DNA of 64,000 nt, taken from assembly GCA_963585895.1 (NCBI GenBank), contig CAUZXS010002528.1, positions 16,559-80,558 of the forward strand. The letters run 5' to 3'. Shown piece by piece: positions 57,870 through 64,000 of the stretch. The stretch comes from Sepioteuthis lessoniana. Its lineage: Eukaryota > Mollusca > Cephalopoda > Myopsida > Loliginidae. The position numbers were made by a program, and so were the translations under genes. The notes under the pieces were generated by a model. The model worked only from the letters and a program-made list of their open reading frames with translations. It was not told the DNA's origin and ran no database searches. How positions within the stretch are numbered: the first letter of the stretch is position 1; each line of letters opens with the position of its first letter.

Positions 57870-58110
57870 GGTAAAATAGTATGTATTTACTCAACACCTA
57901 ATTGATGGAGAGGATGGGATACAAAGTCAATTTTTCTGCAAAGTAAAGATGATTTGAATTCAGAGTTTTCCTTTTTTCAAAACTAGTTGCCTAACCAAAG
58001 ACCCTAGTCTGCCCAAACATTTCCCCTACAATTGGGGGGAGAACAGATGGATTCATGCTTTTCCCAAGGGTATTAGCAAGAAGTGAAATGTAAACACAGC
58101 TAAAATAGTA
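57870..58110 (-). repeat. SINE family S copy
   Basis: 'gtatgtatttactcaacacc', 'gatgggatacaaagtcaattttt', 'gatttgaattcagagttttcctt' and 'cttttcccaagggtatta' are in order. Confidence 0.6.
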
Positions 58111-58439
58111 GAGTACTGGGTTATCTAACCTTGATTGTATATCATTCTAAGAGAAAGATAACTGAATTCAAAACCAAGATTCTGTAAGGCAGACAAACAC
58201 ATTGTCTCCAAACTGATTCTGGCAATTTCTTCAACACTGGTACTACACGCTATATCATTCTCGACCATTCCCTTGAACATGATGGCATGGAAAGAGGAAC
58301 TTGTTGCATGGGTAATTGCTAATCAGCCATACAACTTATCACAACTCTATCTAGATTCAGGCATATTTCCATAGTTTCACAAAACTCATACAAATTACCA
58401 CCACTACCACCTCTTGAATGTGAGAGTTTAACTTAGATT

Positions 58440-58950
58440 AATTCAGTGTTCAGTATATACATGTCTTGATTTGTGCCAAAAATTGGTCAGACCTAACAAT
58501 TACCTATTCATGAATCAGCATACATACTTGCGTGTTAGTAAGCAAGACAGGAGACACATAGAATTCTAGAAAATATCAAAAACCTTGATCAAAAAAACAC
58601 AACTCAAACAATTTTTTTCTATTTAAGTTTTCTTTAATATCAAACACATACCTGTGTTTCCAGTGTTCTACTCAGTTTCAACTAATGATGTTACACACTT
58701 TAACAGACACCATTTATCTATATACATAAATGGGTATAAATGCACATTGTGTACCTGCATATACATAGATTGTTAAGTACACTTGTCTCAGTTTATGCCA
58801 AAGTTAGCCAAACCGAGCAATTAACTATTCATGAATCAGCATAACAAATGAAAGAACACCAGATTTCTTGGAGGAAAATCAGAAAAGCCTTCATTAAAAG
58901 GAACCAAAAGGCTAAAACATTCAACACACTCTTTCAGTGATATTTTCAAT
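58440..58950 (+). repeat. Diverged direct repeat, ~330 bp period
   Basis: 'cagacctaacaattacctattcatgaatcagcata' near 58489 recurs as 'aaccgagcaattaactattcatgaatcagcata' near 58811. Each is preceded by '(c)ttg(a/t)ttt(a/g)tgcca' sequence and followed by a shared A-rich stretch. Confidence 0.55.
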
Positions 58951-59340
58951 ACTCTATTTTGAGTGATATAAACTTAAAAACTTTTTAACTAACCATTTGA
59001 TATAAGACACAAAAATTTTAACATGATTAGACAATTTCTTAAACATCTATTTTTCTGGATTTCTTTAGATCTTTTTATGATTTTACCATAAAAATATACA
59101 GAAATATTATTACAGTATTACCCATAAGTACACCTTAAACAAATTTTCATAAAAGTTAATTTTCTTCGAAAACAAAGATATCAGAATTTTATTATTTCTA
59201 GAGGAACATTATACAATCAAAATGAACATCATTAGGTATTATTTATTACCAAATGGCAAGCAATACATCTAGGCATTCACATGGAAGCAACCAATATGAA
59301 GATTTCAGAGGGGTTTTTTTTTGGGGGGGGGTCAATCTGA

Positions 59341-59842
59341 AGACAGATTCATATTGATGAAAACCAAACATCCAGTCCACATGTTGTTTGGAGAGGTCAC
59401 TAATGATGGTAGCATTATGCCTTCATTCATCTTCCCACATGACCTCAGATTCAACATGGATGCTTACATCAAGTGTCTGAAGGTAATGCTGTCATGATTT
59501 CTACAACCATATCACCGACTAACTCTTCAGATTACAATTCCTTTGATTATTATGTGAGACACATTTGAGCAAGAAACCAACAAAACTGTGCAACACCAAA
59601 GATGAAAAGGTAAGGATAATGGTAGCATTTATCAGTTTAAACACAGACAATATCAGAATGGCTTACAAAAGATGCAAAACCCATCAAGAAGCTGTGGTTG
59701 AAGCCAATGGCAATTTCTTTAAATAAATTTAATCTATAGAATTAAGGAATTTTCAGATAATTTTGGCAAATATATCTGATAAAATAAAATGTCAGTGTTA
59801 TTTTCATTTTTGCATAATTTAGACAACAGTTTACCCATCACA

Positions 59843-59844
<2 letters not shown>
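59341..59844 (+). pseudogene. IS630-type transposase remnant and 3' transposon end
   Basis: Reads MKTKHPVHMLFGEVTNDG, IMPSFIFPHDLR and NMDAYIKCLK in one frame, then decays. It resumes near a VEANGNFF-like C-terminus at 59696-59722. The last ~145 bp match the right end of the element at 24647-25290 and finish 'tttacccatcacacc' against an (AT)n run. It is 5'-truncated and carries core blocks that the 24.6-kb copy has lost. Confidence 0.7.
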
Positions 59845-59898
<54 letters not shown>

Positions 59899-59900
59899 AC
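59845..59900. repeat. (AT)n(GT)n microsatellite at transposon end
   Basis: About 20 AT units then GT units, starting at the terminal base of the IS630-type remnant. Confidence 0.9.
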
Positions 59901-59904
59901 ACTT

Positions 59905-61075
59905 CCAAAAATTGTGAAATTTAAAGTTATAAGCCAATGATTGTAAGATGAAAACTATTTTGCAGGCAGAGATACTGAAAACTGTGTTGTATTAGGTTAA
60001 CTAAGTTTTGTTTTTTGTTTATTTTCATGGTCAACTACTTTGAAACTTTGTACAGTACCTCAATGGGCATCTAGAGACAAGCATTTTACAGACAAATTAG
60101 TGTATATTTATAAGTGTAACACAATGTTAACTTATTTACTTTTTTCTAGACCGAAAAAAAAAAAAAAAAGACTTGTAGATTTACAATATGTTGATAAATA
60201 TTACAAGCTTATTGACATTAAACCTGTGCATTGACTGAAGAATTTGGGAGGTGAGGGGATTCACCTAGAGGTAAGGTTAGAGGAAATCAAATAGAATTCA
60301 TGAAAATAAGAGGGTGTGAACAATAAAAGGATTAACCCTGTAATTCCTGTTTTAGACAATCAAGTGATACACTTTCCAATAATCCAACATAAGTCAGCCT
60401 AGTCACACATATACAAAGTATGTTCAAAAAAGATGGACATTGAAACTATTTACCAAGATATAAATCAAGAAATGAAACGTTCATTTTCTTGAAAATAATC
60501 ACTTTGGCATTCAACACACTAACTCCAGAGAGTTTTGCATTGGTCAAAGCACCTCAGAGACTTCTCTTAATATGGTATGAAGCTGAGCTATATTTCTTTT
60601 AATATCTTCCATGTATAAAAGTCTTACCCTCAAAAAGATTTTCAATTTAAAAAACATGAAAAGTGAGTATAAATGTTGCACTTGCACTGTCTTCTTTACC
60701 AATGCTTATAGCACATCTGTTTGTAATCGCCATATAAAAAACACATGCATCTACACAGATTTACCTTAAAAATCAGCAGACTGCAAATTCTCTCAAGCCA
60801 CTACCTGCTTTAATGTAAAATTTTCATTAGTGACGAGGGAAATATTTCCAACTTATAAGGCTGAATATTTAACTTTATGAAAGAAATACTGTTTTTATAA
60901 TCTTAAGGGAATAACTAAATAAATCTTTGGTACAATAAACAGTCGCTCTGTAGAAAAAAAAAAACTTTGTAAAACAAAAAATGTTAACTGATTTTAAATA
61001 AGTTTTAAAATATAAAGTCTATATTTATTTCCATTTACTCAGGAACCAGCAAAAAAATTTTCCAAAATAAATTAG
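59905..61075. other. No gene recognised
   Basis: AT-rich sequence with a poly-A run near 60156-60169. No motif-bearing frame. Confidence 0.4.
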
Positions 61076-61079
61076 ATCT

Positions 61080-61224
61080 CAGCAAAACCTGTATCAAAAT
61101 AAAATTTGATTAACAGTTAATTTAAGCCAAAACACCAAATTTTAAATCAAAATTAAAGAAAATTTGGTGTTTTTATTTTAATGGTTATTAAACAGTTAAT
61201 GAAATTTTCTTTTAGGTTTTGCTG
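61080..61224. repeat. 145-bp hairpin element
   Basis: CAGCAAAACCT at the left end is the exact complement of AGGTTTTGCTG at the right end. Further pairing continues inward (AACAGTTAAT/ATTAACTGTT and a central ACACCAAATTTT/AAAATTTGGTGT stem). It is probably a short MITE. It occurs once in the window. Confidence 0.6.
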
Positions 61225-61229
61225 TGATT

Positions 61230-62950
61230 TAATTTATTTTTGAATGATAAAATACTCAAGTGGGAAGTTATAACATTAGCAATAAAGAGAGTGGGATTGT
61301 CCTGTGACCATGTGTTTCACTTTTTCTTTCTTGATATAAACAACCTCAACTCATCTCTATTATCTCTGTCAAGTTTCAAGATGCCCACACCACTACAGAA
61401 CCCTGCTCTTGGGATTTATATAGCATTGATGTAAACACTGACAATTATCACTAGAATAGAAAGCTTTATACCAAACTTTTATGCTTATATATTTATCTAT
61501 TTATTATCTACAATTACTTAATATTTACTTTATTTATAGCTACTTAATTCAGTGCAAAGAGCACTACTCATTGTATATGGTTGGCATGTATAAATTTCAG
61601 CTGTGTACCTTCTGACTTTTCTCAGGTGTCTTATATTAAATCTGATTTGTCAACATTCCAGAACATAACAGACATCAAAAGCAAACATGAGGGGATACAG
61701 CCAAAATATCATAGAGGTGCAAAGGAAAGTATTCTACCCAGCAACATACAAGGAAGAAAGCACCTCATCTAACAAAATCAAAAAAGAAAACAGATCTTCT
61801 GGATAAAGACTCAAAATCACAAATTTTAATCCTTCGTTTCATTTTTCAATTGTAATATGGGGAATGCCTTCCCATTCTATAATCCCCAAAATTGCTTTAG
61901 ATGAAAGTTTACTGTTCATCAGCATGAATATGGATCAGAAAGTATATAATATCCTTTACAACAGCAGTCATTACCCTATCCAGAGATACCTTTACCCAGC
62001 ATCTTTGGAAAATATTTTAACTAGGTGGGGACATAAAAAGATATTTCAGAACTTTTTTTTTTATATAATTGGAGAGAAACTGGTGGGAAAAACTGTAATC
62101 CAGTATAATTTTACCTCTAATCAATGCTCAACAGAAAAGAAAATAATTCTTTTCTTACCTCCTGCAAAACTAGGGAATAGATATAACAGGTAGAGACAGA
62201 GAAAAGATATGCACAGACTTTCTTTCACAAACGATATATGTACAGGATATAAGAATTTCCTTTATAATAACTTCAGAAAACATGCATATTAATTCTTTTA
62301 TATAACTGCAGATGCATTAGATAAATATAATCTAATAAATAAATTTAAAAGATCCTGTCTGATCCTTAAGCTAATAAAAAACACAAATAAAAAATAAACC
62401 AAGATAAAGAGAAACTCTTCTGAACTGAAAAGCAGCTATAAACAAGACAAATACTTAAAGATTGTGCATTATATTCTGATATTCTTGTGTTTAAAAGAAT
62501 TACTACGATAGTACCCATAAAAAATTCTGAGATTTTATGTTTGGATCTGCCTAAGATTAAAATATCACTTAATACATATGTGCCCACTTTCTCTTTCACC
62601 AAAACAGCAGCAGCTAAATACACTGCATATTACCTTACTGTAGTCTTTATTCAAAGTTACTTTATATATCACCAGGAAGTGTCAAATTTTATCTTAGAAA
62701 AAGACGACTGCAAATTGAATTTGGCATATCAGAGGTATAGATTTTCAAAGGAAAATATCTTAGAAATTTCAAGAGTTCATTACAAAAGGTATAAATTTAC
62801 CAAGTCTATATAAAGTCCTGTATGATACAATGGATAATACATTAAACTTAAGATATATTTAATATTATACTGAACCATTTTAATGGGGAAACATGCAAAT
62901 GATTTACTAAGTCACCCTCAGTTTTACAGATACATTCATACGAGATGCAT
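61230..62950. other. No gene recognised
   Basis: Several 60-109-codon frames (for example 61864-62193 and 62487-62813) lack recognisable motifs and have AT-driven composition. No splice-bounded exon could be supported. Confidence 0.35.
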
Positions 62951-62956
62951 ACAATA

Positions 62957-63792
<836 letters not shown>

Positions 63793-63794
63793 TA

Positions 63795-64000
63795 TCATAT
63801 ACACCTCATAGATGTGACATCTTAAACAATTCTGAGCGATGTATCTTATATATGTATAAAACACAAAAAAATAAAAGAATGATAAATTATCTACAAATGC
63901 TATTAAACATCCCACCAGTTTGTTAATGATTTGAAATACTAATTTGAAGTAGATTTATATGTTACTTAAAATAGGAGTATTTTTGATAACCAAATCATGG
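63795..64000. other. No feature recognised
   Basis: AT-rich sequence to the window edge. Confidence 0.4.

Overview
This window looks like a piece of a cephalopod nuclear genome, most likely an octopus. The DNA is very AT-rich with long homopolymer runs and (AT)n/(AC)n microsatellites. Almost all of it is dispersed repeats and decayed transposons, and only one short vertebrate-like coding exon is recognisable. The repeat families (a tRNA-derived SINE resembling the octopus OR type, several mariner lineages, and an RTE-like LINE with a TGA-repeat tail) fit a cephalopod. The species call is inference.

The only recognisable host coding sequence is one 84-bp exon on the minus strand (10245-10328). 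It encodes the conserved N-terminal segment of the ANKRD28/ANKRD44/ANKRD52 family, the ankyrin-repeat regulatory subunits of protein phosphatase 6. It has proper splice sites and is in phase 0 at both ends. No neighbouring exon was found, so most of the window is probably intron (or 5' flank) of that gene, and any transcript from it would run right to left.

Layout. 0-10 kb: two foldback elements, tRNA-like SINEs, a 396-bp MITE with TA flanks (5437-5832), a Helitron helicase remnant (7399-7566), then the exon. 11-13 kb: a decayed DD34D mariner. 15-22 kb: a MITE from a second mariner lineage, a dense block of the dominant dispersed repeat ('family R') with minisatellite arrays, and an internally deleted mariner (20037-20881). 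24-29 kb: a deleted IS630-type element, a roughly 630-bp foldback and another MITE. 30.3-31.7 kb: a well preserved 5'-truncated RTE-like LINE with a 14-bp target-site duplication. 32.8-34.1 kb: the longest mariner copy. 37-38.8 kb: a SINE nested in another SINE, then a 1086-bp solo LTR with a 4-bp target-site duplication. 40-55 kb: more SINEs, family R copies, an old LINE fragment and a possible second LTR. 59-63.8 kb: another IS630-type remnant, a hairpin MITE and a second deleted mariner (62957-63792) with the same deletion junction as the one at 20 kb.

Nothing here forms a multi-gene system. The most informative observations are four. Two non-autonomous mariner copies share one deletion junction with telomere-like filler. 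The LINE and solo LTR have precisely defined insertions. A long inverted repeat could form intronic dsRNA. A hammerhead-like motif lies in a foldback repeat at the left edge.
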